NCBI GenBank assembly: GCA_028285385.1
Contig: JANQPR010000010.1
Location: 1 to 32,448, forward strand
Source of the DNA: Phycisphaera sp.
GTDB lineage: Bacteria > Planctomycetota > Phycisphaerae > Phycisphaerales > Phycisphaeraceae
Length of the DNA stretch: 32,448 nt
Direction of reading: 5' to 3'
Below, in pieces: positions 1 through 7,965 of the stretch. The position numbers and the translations under genes were made by a program. Every line of letters starts with the position of its first letter. Position 1 is the first letter of the stretch. A model generated the notes under the pieces. It had not been told where the DNA came from. It did no database searches and saw nothing but the letters and a program-made list of their open reading frames with translations.

Positions 1-107
1 CGCCGCTCTTGCCGTCTCGGTCGGTGTGGGGCCCGACGAGGCGCGGTGGCTGAACACGACCGTCCGCCGGTTCGAGCCCCACACCGACGGAGACGGCAAG
101 AGCGGCG
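1..107. repeat. 32-bp near-perfect inverted repeat at the window edge
   Basis: Arm 1 (1-32) is the reverse complement of arm 2 (76-107) with a single mismatch, and the arms are separated by 43 nt. Arm 2 reads as natural PAS-domain tail coding sequence (FEPHTDGDGKSGEP). Arm 1 lies exactly at the first base of the window. A fold-back artefact at a contig end would look like this. A true hairpin inside a kinase gene is the alternative, but it would be unusual. Confidence 0.8.
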
Positions 108-2371
108 AGCCCGGCGTACTGGTCGCGCACGAAGACGTGACCGCGTTCCGCAGGGCCGACTCCGCATTGCGGCAGAGCGAGGCGAAGTACCGCGGTGTCG
201 TCGAGGACCAGCTCGAGCTGATCTGCCGGTTCACGCCCGACACGATGCTGACGTTCGTGAACGACGCCTACTGCCGACACTTCAAGAAGACACGCGAACA
301 GCTGCTCGGCTCTTCGTTCCTCGAGCTCGTGCCACAAGAGGGGTGGGACGACATCAAGGCGTCGTTGGCGAAGCTGAGCCCCGAGAAGCCGACGCAGAGC
401 TACGCGCACCCGGTCCACCAGGCGGACGGCACGACGGGTTGGCAGCACTGGACGGACCGCGCGTTGTTCGACCCCGACGGCCGGCTGATCGAGTTCCAGT
501 CGGTCGGCCGGGACGTGACCGCGTTCAAGAACGTCGAGTCGGCGTTGGTCGAGTCGCAGCGGCAGTTCCACGAGTTCGCCGAGCACGTCGCCGAGGTGTT
601 CTGGGTGTTCGACTGGCGGACCCGGCGGATCGACTACGTGAGCCCGGCGTTCGCGCGGGTGTTCGGCCGGGCGTGCGCGGACGTGCTGTCCGACCCGACG
701 GTGTGGGCGGCCTGCGTGCACCCCGAGGACCGCGCCCGCGTGGACCGCAACTTCCGCGCCGCCGACCAGGGCCCGTACGAGGACCGCTACCGCGTGGCTC
801 GGCCGGACGGGTCGGTGCGGTGGCTGCGCGACCGCGGCCGGCCGGTGCACGACGACGACGGCAACGTGCTGCGCGTCGTGGGCATCGCCGAGGACATCAC
901 CGCACAGGTCGAGACCGAGGCGCTGGCGAAGCGCGGCGAAGAGCGGTACCGCGCCGCGCTCGAGGGCTCGCTGGACGCGTTCTACCTGCTGGAGGCGAAG
1001 CGAGACGCCGCCGGCACGATCGTCGACTTCGTCTTCGCCGACGTCAACGAGCGCGGGGCGGCGTTGGTGTCGCGGAAGCGCGAAGACGTGATCGGGCAGC
1101 TCTTGTGCGAGCTGCTGCCGGTGAACCGGACGGGTGGGTTCTTCGAGAAGTACATCGGGGTGACCGAGACGCGTCGGCCGATCATGGACGAGTTCCCGAT
1201 CGACGCGCAGGACGAGGGCGTCGTCGCCGCGTGGCTGCAGTACCAGGTGGTTCCGGTGGGCGACGGCGTGGCGATCACGGCCCGCGATATCACGGAGCGC
1301 AAGGCCGACGAAGAGCAGATCGCCCGGCTGTACGAACAGACGCAGATGATCCTGGACGCCGTGCCGTCGTTCATTTTCTACAAGGACGCGCACAACCGGA
1401 TCCTGCGGGTCAACCGCGCGGCGGCGCAGTCGATCGGGCTGCCCCCGGACCAGATCGAGGGCCGGCCGACGGAAGACTTCTTCCCCGAAGACGCGGCGGC
1501 GTACTACCGCGACGACGTGGAGGTGATGAACTCGGGCAAGGCGAAGCTCGGGTACGTCGAGAGCTACGAGGTGCCCGGGCGAGGCAAGCGGTACATCCAG
1601 ACGGACAAGGTCCCGCTGTACGACGAGGCGGGCCGGCCGACGGGCGTGATCGCGATCGCGACCGACATCACGGACCGCCGCGTCGCGGAGGTCGACCGGG
1701 CCGTGCTCCAGAAGGCCGAGGAGGAACGCCGGCAGATCGGGCACGAGCTGCACGACGGGATCGGCCAACAGATCACGGGCCTGCGGATGCTCATCGAGGG
1801 CTGCCGGCGGAAGAAGGCCAAGGGCCAGCCCATCGAGCCCGAGATGATCGAGGAGGTCGCGCGGATCGTGGGGCAGGCGAACACGGAGGTCCGTCGGCTG
1901 ATCTCGGGCCTGACGCCCGAGCCCATCTCGGCGGAGGAGTTGCCGGCGGGGTTGCGGAACATCGCGGGCAACCTGGAGACGTTCTTCAACATCGAAGCCC
2001 AGGCGCAGTGCGACGAGACGCCCGCGGGCCTGACCGACACCGCCGCCGACCACCTGCTGCGGATCGCGCAGGAGGCGGCGCACAACGCCGCCAAGCACGC
2101 CGAGGCCCGCCGGGTCGAGATCGGGCTGCGTTTCCACGAGCCGACGCACCGGCTCGTGCTGACCGTTGCCGACGACGGGCGCGGGCTGGACCCCGACGAC
2201 CCTTCCGCCGATACCGCCGAAGACAACCCGGCCGGCACCGGGCGCGGCCTGCGGATCATGCGGCACCGCGCGGATATGATTTCCGCGAGCCTGTCCCTGG
2301 CGCCGTCGCCATCGGGGGGGACCCGTGTGACCGTGACCGTGCAGGTCGAACCGTCGGCGAAACACAACTGA
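2..2371 (+). CDS. Multi-PAS sensor histidine kinase, NarL/HisKA_3 type (5'-partial)
   Basis: This is a sensor kinase that would autophosphorylate on His and pass the phosphate to the response regulator encoded just downstream. The frame is open to the window edge, so the true start is not visible. Counting from the GTG at 26, the protein has the tail of one PAS domain (about 1-40), then four PAS domains (about 49-170, 177-295, 305-425 and 439-555). A HisKA_3 dimerisation domain follows, with the H-box ELHDGIGQQ (phospho-acceptor His576), and then a HATPase_c domain (about 670-775) with an N-box-like EAAHNAAKH and the G-box DDGRGL/GTGRGL. No transmembrane helix is seen in the visible part, so sensing may be cytoplasmic, though the missing N-terminus could change that. 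The first 32 bases form an inverted repeat with 76-107, so the first ten or so codons may not be native. Family assignment is secure; the ligand is unknown. Confidence 0.93.
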   Translation, partial: AALAVSVGVGPDEARWLNTTVRRFEPHTDGDGKSGEPGVLVAHEDVTAFRRADSALRQSEAKYRGVVEDQLELICRFTPDTMLTFVNDAYCRHFKKTREQLLGSSFLELVPQEGWDDIKASLAKLSPEKPTQSYAHPVHQADGTTGWQHWTDRALFDPDGRLIEFQSVGRDVTAFKNVESALVESQRQFHEFAEHVAEVFWVFDWRTRRIDYVSPAFARVFGRACADVLSDPTVWAACVHPEDRARVDRNFRAADQGPYEDRYRVARPDGSVRWLRDRGRPVHDDDGNVLRVVGIAEDITAQVETEALAKRGEERYRAALEGSLDAFYLLEAKRDAAGTIVDFVFADVNERGAALVSRKREDVIGQLLCELLPVNRTGGFFEKYIGVTETRRPIMDEFPIDAQDEGVVAAWLQYQVVPVGDGVAITARDITERKADEEQIARLYEQTQMILDAVPSFIFYKDAHNRILRVNRAAAQSIGLPPDQIEGRPTEDFFPEDAAAYYRDDVEVMNSGKAKLGYVESYEVPGRGKRYIQTDKVPLYDEAGRPTGVIAIATDITDRRVAEVDRAVLQKAEEERRQIGHELHDGIGQQITGLRMLIEGCRRKKAKGQPIEPEMIEEVARIVGQANTEVRRLISGLTPEPISAEELPAGLRNIAGNLETFFNIEAQAQCDETPAGLTDTAADHLLRIAQEAAHNAAKHAEARRVEIGLRFHEPTHRLVLTVADDGRGLDPDDPSADTAEDNPAGTGRGLRIMRHRADMISASLSLAPSPSGGTRVTVTVQVEPSAKHN

Positions 2372-2408
2372 CGCCCTCGGCCTGTTTTCGTTTCCTTTGA
2401 GGCCCCCC

Positions 2409-3077
2409 ATGATGACCGCCACTGATGTCTGCAAGATCGTGATCGTCGACGACCACCCCATCGTCCGTCGAGGGCTAGCCGAACTGATCAACGAGGAGGA
2501 CGACCTCGAGGTGATCGGCGAGGCGTCCAGCGTCGCCGAGGCGTACGACGTGCTCGGCGAGCTGCGGCCCGATCTCGCGCTCATCGACCTGTCGCTCGGC
2601 GACGGGCACGGGCTCGAACTGATCAAGCAGGTCCGCGCTAACGAGTGGGGCGTCAAGATGCTCGTCTGCTCCATGCTCGACGAGGCGCTCTACGCCGACC
2701 GCGTGCTCCGCGCCGGCGCGACCGGCTACCTCCGCAAGGACCAGGCGACCGAGCACATCGTCGAGGCGATCCGCCGGGTCCAAGGCGGCAAGGTCTACCT
2801 CTCCGACTCCGCCACGTCCCGGGTGCTGACCCAGGTCGTCGGCGGCGAGGTCGACGCCGACGCGTCCCCGGTCGACACGCTGTCGGACCGCGAGCTCGAG
2901 GTGTTCGAGATGATCGGCGACGGGCTGGGCTCGCGCGAGATCGCCGGCCGGCTACACCTGTCGGTCAAGACCGTCGAGACCTACCGCGAGAAGATCAAGG
3001 CCAAGCTCAGCCTCAAGAACGGCAACGAGCTCACCCGCCACGCCATCCACTACCGCATCAGCAAGCAGCAGCAGTAG
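2409..3077 (+). CDS. NarL/FixJ-family response regulator
   Basis: This is a DNA-binding response regulator, almost certainly the partner of the upstream kinase (37-nt gap, same strand). The receiver domain covers about 1-125, with the acidic pair in IVIVDDHP and the phospho-acceptor Asp60 in LALIDLSLGDG. A LuxR-type helix-turn-helix follows (about 155-215), with LSDREREVF-like LSDRELEVF and the recognition helix in LHLSVKTVETYREKIKAKL. I chose the ATG at 2409 because GAGG at 2399-2402 lies 6 nt before it; the next codon is also ATG. A TTG at 2397 would give four extra residues and would destroy that site. Target genes cannot be read from the sequence. The RND pump next door is convergent, with its stop only 15 nt away, so it is not cotranscribed with this pair. 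Confidence 0.95.
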   Translation: MMTATDVCKIVIVDDHPIVRRGLAELINEEDDLEVIGEASSVAEAYDVLGELRPDLALIDLSLGDGHGLELIKQVRANEWGVKMLVCSMLDEALYADRVLRAGATGYLRKDQATEHIVEAIRRVQGGKVYLSDSATSRVLTQVVGGEVDADASPVDTLSDRELEVFEMIGDGLGSREIAGRLHLSVKTVETYREKIKAKLSLKNGNELTRHAIHYRISKQQQ

Positions 3078-3092
3078 CCGGGCCGTACCGGC

Positions 3093-6000
3093 TCACGCCA
3101 ACGCTTCTTCCTGCAGGCCCGCGGCGCTGAGCCGCGGGTCTTTGCGTTCCGCGGCGTCGCCGTACCACAGCCAGCGGAAACCGCGCTTGATGTCGTCGAG
3201 GATCAGCATGAAGCACGGCAGCACGCCGAGGATCAGCACCGTCGCCGCGATCAGCCCCGCGGCGATCGAGATCGCCATCGGGATCAGGAACCGCGCCTGG
3301 AAGCTCGTCTCCATGATCAGCGGCGTCAGCCCGAGCACGGTCGTCACCGTCGTGAGGAAGATCGCCCGCAGCCGGGCCTGCCCGGCGTGGACCAACGCCT
3401 CGAAGACCGTCTCGCCCTCCTCGCGTTTCTCGTTGAAGAACTGCACGAAGATCAGCGAGTCGTTCACGACGATGCCGGTCAGCGCGACGAAGCCGATCAG
3501 CGACAGGAACGTCATCGCGTAGCCGAGGAAGAAGTGCCCCCACACCGCGCCGATCAGCGCGAACGGGATCACCGCCATCACGGTCAGGGGCTGCAGGTAG
3601 CTGCTGAACAGCCAGGCGAGGATGATGTAGATCATGATCGCCGCGGCCGCCGCACCGTAGGGCAGCGAACTGAACGCGTCTTTCATCTGCTCCTGCCGGC
3701 CGCCGAAGTCGATGTCCAACCCGGGGTACGCGGCGCGCAGCGCGTCGAGGTCGAGCTCGGCGGTGACCTGCTCGGGGGACACGCCCGGCTGCGTGTACGC
3801 CGAGACGTTGACGACGCGCTGCCGGTCGTTGCGGCTGATGCTGGCGTAGGTGTTGGCGGGGACGATGTCGGCGACCTCGTTCAACGGCACCCGTCGGCCG
3901 TCGGGCGTGACCAGCCAGGCGTTCTCGATGTCGGCCAACGACCGGCGGGTGTCCTCGTCCAGCCGGACGCGCACCTCGATGTCCTCGCGTTCGGCGGCGT
4001 AGTTGTGCGGCTCCAGCCCGAAGAGGAACCCGCGCACCTGCAGCGCGATGTCCTCCGGCGTCAGGCCGACCGCCGCCGCGTCCGCCGGGCGCGGCACGAT
4101 GCGCTGCTCGGCCTGGCCCAGGTCGTTGTCGTCGGCGACGTCCACCACGCCCGTGAACCGCTTCAGCGTCGTCTTCAGCTCCGCGACGGCCCGCGTGATC
4201 GTCGCCGTGTCCCGGCCGCGCACCTTCACCGAGATGTCCGGCCCGCCCGGCCCGCCGCTGATCGGCTCGAAACTGATCCGCTCCACCTCGTCCAGTTGAC
4301 CGGCCAACCCTTCCCGGATCGACGCGATGATCTGCGGCGACGGCCGGTCGCGGTCCTCCACCGCTTGCAGCTCGATGAACAACTGCGCCAAGTGCGGCGA
4401 GAACCGGGACGTTTCGCCCGTGTCGATGTTCGACGTCTCGCCGACGACCGTCGAGATGCTCTTGTATTCCGGCAGCGCCTGCGCGACGCGCTCGATGCGT
4501 TGCACGACCTCGGCCGTCTTCGTCTCGGGCGTGCCGATGGGCAGGCGGACGTTGACGATAATCGTTTCCGCGTCGTTCTCGGGCAGGAACTCGAACGGCA
4601 CGTGCTTGCCCGCGACCATGCCCATCGACGCGATCAGCACCGCGGCCGCCGTCGCGACCGAGACGTACCGGAACCGCAACGACAGCCGCAAGGCCTTGGT
4701 GTAGGCCGGGATGATCTTGCCGTTGATGAACGCGTCGCGCTTGTCCTCGAAGCGTTGGAACAGGCCGTGTTTCCCGTGGTGGTGCGCGGCGTACTTCTCG
4801 CGGTGCCGGTCGCGGTGGATCAGCGAGTGCCCCATGTGCGAGGGCAGGATCAGCAGCGACTCGATCAGCGACATCGCCAACGCGCACGCCACAACCACCG
4901 GCAGCGCGCCGAGCAGGTCGCCGATGTTGCCCTCGATGAAGGTCAGCGGCAGGAACGCGACGATCGACGTCATCACCGTCGCGACCACGGGCCACTGCAC
5001 CTGCCCCGCGCCGTTGACGGCGGCGACCAGCGCGGGCTCGCCGCGTTCGTGCCGGCTCTGGATGTTCTCGCTGACCACGATCGCGTCGTCGACGAGCAGC
5101 CCGAGCACGACGATGAGCCCGAACATGGTGAGCAGGTTCAGCGTGATGTCGAAGACGCCCATGAGCAGCAGCGTCCCCGCCATCGCCGTAATCAGTCCGA
5201 CGCCGACCCAGAACGCCACGCGCCAGTTCAGGAACACGAGCAGCGTGAGGAACACCAGCCCGGCGCCGGCGAGGGCGTTGCGGGTCAGCAGGTCGAGCCG
5301 ACCCTCGACGAAGCGGGCCAGGTCGGTGAACGTGTCGAGCTGAACGGTCGCGGGAAGCGCGCGGGCGTTGGTGTTGGCGAGTTCGAACGCCTCGAAGGCG
5401 TGCGGCTTGGTCCAGCGGTGCCAGGTCGCGAACGGGAACGGCTCGCCCTGCCGCCCGGCGATGTAGGACCGGACCATCTCGGCGATCTTGACGATGTCCT
5501 GGTCCCCGATCTTGAACACGGTCAGGTACGCCGCGGGCAGGCCGTTGTACCGCGTGGTGATCCCGGTGTCGGCGAAGCCCTCGGTGACGGTGGCGACGTC
5601 GCGCAGCCGGATGACGCGTCCGTCGGGGAACGCGCGGACGACGATCTCTTCCACGGCCGGGGCGTTCTCGGGCACGCCCATGGTGCGGACGTTCGTGTTG
5701 CCGCTGCGGTTGCGGACCGTCCCGCCGGGCACCTCGTTCATCCACCGGCGGATCGCGTTGGACACCGTCGTGAGCGACACGCCCTGCTCGAGCAAGGCTT
5801 GCTGCCGGACGTCGACGCGGAGCTCGTAGTTCCGCGTGCCGGAGATGTTGATCTCGCCCATGCCCGGGAGCGTCTGCAGGTCGTCCTTGATCGCGCGGGC
5901 GCCACGCTTGAGCGATTCTTCGTCGAGCTCGCCGTAGACCGCGAGCATGATCACCGGCAGCCGGGGCTCGAGCAGCGCGACGGTGATCTCCTCCGACTCT

Positions 6001-6359
6001 TCGGGCAGGTCCTGCAGCGCGTCGATCTTGCGTTCGATCTCGTCGAGCGCCTTATCGGGGTTCTGCCCGTCGGGGAAGTCCACCGTGATCCCGCCGCCGC
6101 CCTCGCCGAGCGTCGTGTTGAGTTCGTCCACCTCGTCGAGGTCGAAGATGGCGTCCTCGACCTTGATCGCCAGGGTTTCTTCGATCTCTTCGGGTGAAGC
6201 GCCGGGGTAGACGAGGGTGATGACGGCGGACTCGGCGTCGACCTCGGGGAAGAACTGCTTCCGCAGCGTCGCCGCCGCAAACAGCCCGGCGATGAGGAAC
6301 CCGACCATCAGCAGGTTGACGGGGACCGGCTTGCGGACGCCGAAGGAGGCGAGGCTCAT
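3093..6359 (-). CDS. RND-family efflux permease (AcrB/HAE1-like)
   Basis: This is an inner-membrane proton-driven multidrug or solute exporter of 1088 aa, a normal length for the family. TM1 is near residues 10-30 (VNLLMVGFLIAGLF). The porter domain follows, with the FFPEVD and YPGASPEEIEE motifs. TM4 carries the proton-relay pair Asp424-Asp425 in GLLVDDAIVV. The second half repeats the fold, and its TM10 motif reads VVNDSLIFVQFF, with no Lys equivalent to that of AcrB; I know this VVNDS form from other RND permeases. The start ATG at 6359 overlaps the stop of the upstream adaptor gene by 4 nt (ATGA), so the two are probably translationally coupled. An open frame extends further upstream, but it lies inside the adaptor gene. 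No TolC-like gene is in the window. The substrate is unknown. Confidence 0.96.
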   Translation of the reverse strand: MSLASFGVRKPVPVNLLMVGFLIAGLFAAATLRKQFFPEVDAESAVITLVYPGASPEEIEETLAIKVEDAIFDLDEVDELNTTLGEGGGGITVDFPDGQNPDKALDEIERKIDALQDLPEESEEITVALLEPRLPVIMLAVYGELDEESLKRGARAIKDDLQTLPGMGEINISGTRNYELRVDVRQQALLEQGVSLTTVSNAIRRWMNEVPGGTVRNRSGNTNVRTMGVPENAPAVEEIVVRAFPDGRVIRLRDVATVTEGFADTGITTRYNGLPAAYLTVFKIGDQDIVKIAEMVRSYIAGRQGEPFPFATWHRWTKPHAFEAFELANTNARALPATVQLDTFTDLARFVEGRLDLLTRNALAGAGLVFLTLLVFLNWRVAFWVGVGLITAMAGTLLLMGVFDITLNLLTMFGLIVVLGLLVDDAIVVSENIQSRHERGEPALVAAVNGAGQVQWPVVATVMTSIVAFLPLTFIEGNIGDLLGALPVVVACALAMSLIESLLILPSHMGHSLIHRDRHREKYAAHHHGKHGLFQRFEDKRDAFINGKIIPAYTKALRLSLRFRYVSVATAAAVLIASMGMVAGKHVPFEFLPENDAETIIVNVRLPIGTPETKTAEVVQRIERVAQALPEYKSISTVVGETSNIDTGETSRFSPHLAQLFIELQAVEDRDRPSPQIIASIREGLAGQLDEVERISFEPISGGPGGPDISVKVRGRDTATITRAVAELKTTLKRFTGVVDVADDNDLGQAEQRIVPRPADAAAVGLTPEDIALQVRGFLFGLEPHNYAAEREDIEVRVRLDEDTRRSLADIENAWLVTPDGRRVPLNEVADIVPANTYASISRNDRQRVVNVSAYTQPGVSPEQVTAELDLDALRAAYPGLDIDFGGRQEQMKDAFSSLPYGAAAAAIMIYIILAWLFSSYLQPLTVMAVIPFALIGAVWGHFFLGYAMTFLSLIGFVALTGIVVNDSLIFVQFFNEKREEGETVFEALVHAGQARLRAIFLTTVTTVLGLTPLIMETSFQARFLIPMAISIAAGLIAATVLILGVLPCFMLILDDIKRGFRWLWYGDAAERKDPRLSAAGLQEEALA

Positions 6360-7819
6360 CGCGCGGCCCCGTCGGTTGCCGCTGCTTCCGGCGCGTTCTC
6401 GTTGACCGCCACGGGCACGACCGGCTCGCCGTCCAACAGCGAACTCGACGCGGTGGCGAGGATCGCGGTCCCCGCGGGCAGCGCGTCGTCGGCGAGCACG
6501 GCCCACTGGTCGTCGGCCAACCCGGTCTCAGGCACGACGCCCCGGAGCGGGTACAGCACCTCGACCGGTCGGCTCTGAATGGTGGGGACGCCGTCGGCGT
6601 CGACGACGGCCTGTACGCGCTGCTTCCGTAACGCCCGACGGGGCACGACGACGCGCGGCGTGGCGTCGCCGGTGAACACGTCCGCCTCGACGAACGTGCC
6701 GGGCGCGAGGCGATCGTTCGGCGACGCGTCTTCCTGGTTAAGCAGCGCGTAGGCGGTGACGGTCCGCGTCTGCTGGTCGTCCTCGGGGGCGACGCGGCTG
6801 AGCTCGGCGTCGTAGGTCACGCCCGGCCGGTTGGTGGGCCGGAGCACGACCCGGTTGCCCGGGGACAACGCCGCCCGCGCCGCGGCGGGGAGCTGCAACG
6901 GGACCTCGATGATGCGCGGGTCGACGACGCGCGCGACGCGCTGCCCGGGTTGGACGGACTCGCCGGGCTCGACGTCAACCGCTTGGAGCACGCCGGCGAT
7001 CGAGGCGGTGACGCGGGTGCGTTCGTAGTTGCGGTCGGCGATGCGGCGTTGCGCTTGCAGTCCTTGTCGTTGGGCGTTGAGCGCGGCGCGCCGTGGCGGC
7101 AGTGCGTCGAGCTGTTCCTGCGTCTGCGTCCGCGCCCGGCGGGCGATGAGCAGCAGGTTGCGGGCGCGGTCGACGTCCTGCTCGCTGGTCACGTTGCGCT
7201 CGGTCAACCGGCGGACGCGGGCCAACTCGTCCTCGGCGATCTGGATGTCTTCGTTCTCGATCTCGAGCCGCTCGCGCAGGCGGGTCTCCTGCGTGTCGAG
7301 TTGGGCGGCGTTGGCTTCGACCTCGGCGAGCGCGGCGTCGAGGCGGTCGACCTCGGCGCGGAAGTCGCGGTCGTCGAGCTGCGCGATGAGCTCGCCGCGG
7401 CGGACGGTCGCGCCCTCGAGGATGCGCTCGGGCACCGATTCGACGGTTGCGCTCACGCGGGCCGGGACGTTGGTGGCGTCGAGCGCTCGGGCCGTGCCGT
7501 AGCCGCGGTACGGGCGTTGCACCGGGAAAGGCTTCGGGGTGTAGGTGAGCACGCGGGTGCGGACCTGCTCGGCGGTGGCGGTGTCGAGCCTCGGCGCCGC
7601 GGCAAACAGCCCGTAGAAAATGGCGCTGCCCAACGCCAGCACGGCGACGATCAACAACACGCGGAACAGCAGCGCCCGCAGCGGCAGCGTGTCGTCGTCG
7701 CCCGGCGGCGACGGAGACGTATCGGACACCGGCGACGGGGCAACGGGCTCCGTCGCGGGCTCGGCCGGGGCTTCGCCGAACTGACGTTCGGCCACAATGG
7801 TGGCGGACGGGTCTTCCAT
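6356..7819 (-). CDS. RND periplasmic adaptor / membrane-fusion protein (HlyD/AcrA family)
   Basis: This adaptor would link the RND permease to an outer-membrane channel across the periplasm. It is 487 aa from the ATG at 7819. It has a Pro-rich cytoplasmic N-terminus of about 45 residues and one membrane helix (about 48-72, LLFRVLLIVAVLALGSAIFYGLF). A barrel-lipoyl half-motif (VSATVESVPERILEGATVRRGE) comes next, followed by a long alpha-helical hairpin rich in Arg, Glu and Gln (about 150-270). The second lipoyl half (GVLQAVDVEPGESVQPGQRV) and the beta-barrel follow. The gene is upstream of the permease and overlaps it by 4 nt. The start is uncertain: a GGAG lies 13 nt upstream of the chosen ATG, and an in-frame GTG at 7852 would add 11 residues. 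The Ala/Glu-rich tail after the last barrel strand is probably disordered. Confidence 0.93.
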   Translation of the reverse strand: MEDPSATIVAERQFGEAPAEPATEPVAPSPVSDTSPSPPGDDDTLPLRALLFRVLLIVAVLALGSAIFYGLFAAAPRLDTATAEQVRTRVLTYTPKPFPVQRPYRGYGTARALDATNVPARVSATVESVPERILEGATVRRGELIAQLDDRDFRAEVDRLDAALAEVEANAAQLDTQETRLRERLEIENEDIQIAEDELARVRRLTERNVTSEQDVDRARNLLLIARRARTQTQEQLDALPPRRAALNAQRQGLQAQRRIADRNYERTRVTASIAGVLQAVDVEPGESVQPGQRVARVVDPRIIEVPLQLPAAARAALSPGNRVVLRPTNRPGVTYDAELSRVAPEDDQQTRTVTAYALLNQEDASPNDRLAPGTFVEADVFTGDATPRVVVPRRALRKQRVQAVVDADGVPTIQSRPVEVLYPLRGVVPETGLADDQWAVLADDALPAGTAILATASSSLLDGEPVVPVAVNENAPEAAATDGAAR

Positions 7820-7911
7820 GGCTTCGACTTCGCTCCAACCCGTCGGCAACACTTCTCACACACCGGCCGGCGCGACCAACGGATCGACAACTCGGATAAA
7901 TCAGTCTACGC

Positions 7912-7928
7912 CACGGCTACCCGCCGTG
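7912..7928 (-). terminator. Possible hairpin terminator
   Basis: A 6-bp perfect stem (CACGGC/GCCGTG) with a 5-nt loop lies 38 nt past the stop of the 818-aa gene and upstream of the pump operon. On the minus strand it is followed by a mixed sequence with only a short T-rich stretch (GATTTATCC), so it may act poorly on its own. It could equally lie in the leader of the pump operon. Confidence 0.3.
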
Positions 7929-7965
7929 TTCCCACGGTCGCAGACCCGCGACAGACTTGCTGCCG

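Noticed and set aside
46..2400. Long open frame overlapping the histidine kinase in another frame
   Set aside because: It is Arg/Ala/Gly low-complexity sequence typical of a shadow frame in high-GC DNA.
3387..6197. Very long open frame (about 936 codons) antisense to the RND permease
   Set aside because: It is rich in Arg, Asp and His from reverse-complement codons of a GC-rich gene, has no recognisable domain, and the opposite strand is a clear RND protein.
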